From Talaromyces rugulosus (lineage: Eukaryota > Ascomycota > Eurotiomycetes > Eurotiales > Trichocomaceae), in NCBI RefSeq assembly GCF_013368755.1, contig NC_049562.1, forward strand, positions 3,100,001-3,164,000: DNA of 64,000 nt, written 5' to 3'. Positions 63,983 through 64,000 of the stretch are shown here, one piece after another (positions within the stretch are counted from its first letter, which is position 1; each line of letters opens with the position of its first letter). The position numbers and the translations under genes were made by a program. The notes under the pieces are model-generated. The model made no database searches and had not been told where the DNA came from. It saw nothing but the letters and a program-made list of their open reading frames with translations.

Positions 63983-64000
63983 ATGTCGACGCGAAACCAG
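63983..64000 (+). CDS. Possible start of the next gene (partial)
   Basis: An ATG in a good fungal start context (AAAATGTC) opens a frame of six codons to the window edge, preceded by a pyrimidine-rich leader. The fragment is too short to identify, and it may not be coding. Confidence 0.35.

Overview
The window is nuclear DNA of a filamentous ascomycete, most likely an Aspergillus/Penicillium-type member of the Eurotiales. Evidence: short 50-95 bp GT-AG introns with CTNAY-type branch sites, fungal-type HEM2 and CRM1 proteins, a Zn2Cys6 regulator, and a large AT-rich transposon island whose decay is almost purely C-to-T / G-to-A, as expected of repeat-induced point mutation (RIP). The genus is an inference.

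Positions 1-51,596 hold no host gene that I can support. They form a stack of nested transposons. From left to right: the 5' tip of a minus-strand LINE (1-58); a plus-strand Ty3/gypsy chromovirus A (59-2806 and 9773-13276) split by a minus-strand relative A' (2807-9772, TSD AATAG); a minus-strand pol fragment H (13277-14350); LTR fragments (14351-14932); a minus-strand gypsy element C (14933-20518) carrying a pogo/Fot1-type DNA transposon (18110-19985); a GC-rich LTR fragment (20519-20717); plus-strand gypsy D (20718-23045 and 37001-37872) split by its own relative E (23046-37000, TSD TAAAC). E in turn is split by a nearly intact, non-RIPed LINE (24401-30704, 13-bp TSD). Next come a minus-strand chromovirus F (37873-42253), a heavily RIPed LINE copy (42254-48538) and the 3' half of plus-strand gypsy G (48539-51596), whose 3' LTR is the edge of the island. 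The order of events can be read from insertion joints and from RIP load: the gypsy elements are old and mutated, and LINE copy 1 landed after RIP had acted on its host.

From 51,597 on the base composition is normal and four complete genes follow: an AYR1-like short-chain dehydrogenase on the minus strand (51906-52814), delta-aminolevulinate dehydratase HEM2 on the plus strand (53935-55155), a minus-strand Zn2Cys6 regulator fused to a maltose-acetyltransferase-like hexapeptide domain (55429-57566), and exportin-1/CRM1 on the plus strand (59700-63519, 11 exons). A further gene probably begins at 63983. SDR and HEM2 diverge, HEM2 and the regulator converge, and the regulator and CRM1 diverge across a 2.1-kb CpG-rich spacer. 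These genes share no pathway that I can see.

I see no convincing new defence or metabolic system. The most interesting content is the transposon stratigraphy (paralogous empty site, homopolymer frameshift in LINE ORF1, chimeric LTRs, LINE at a junction of two elements), the regulator-acetyltransferase fusion, and the SDR with Arg in place of the catalytic Lys. All coordinates, splice sites and motifs were read by eye. No alignment or database search was run.
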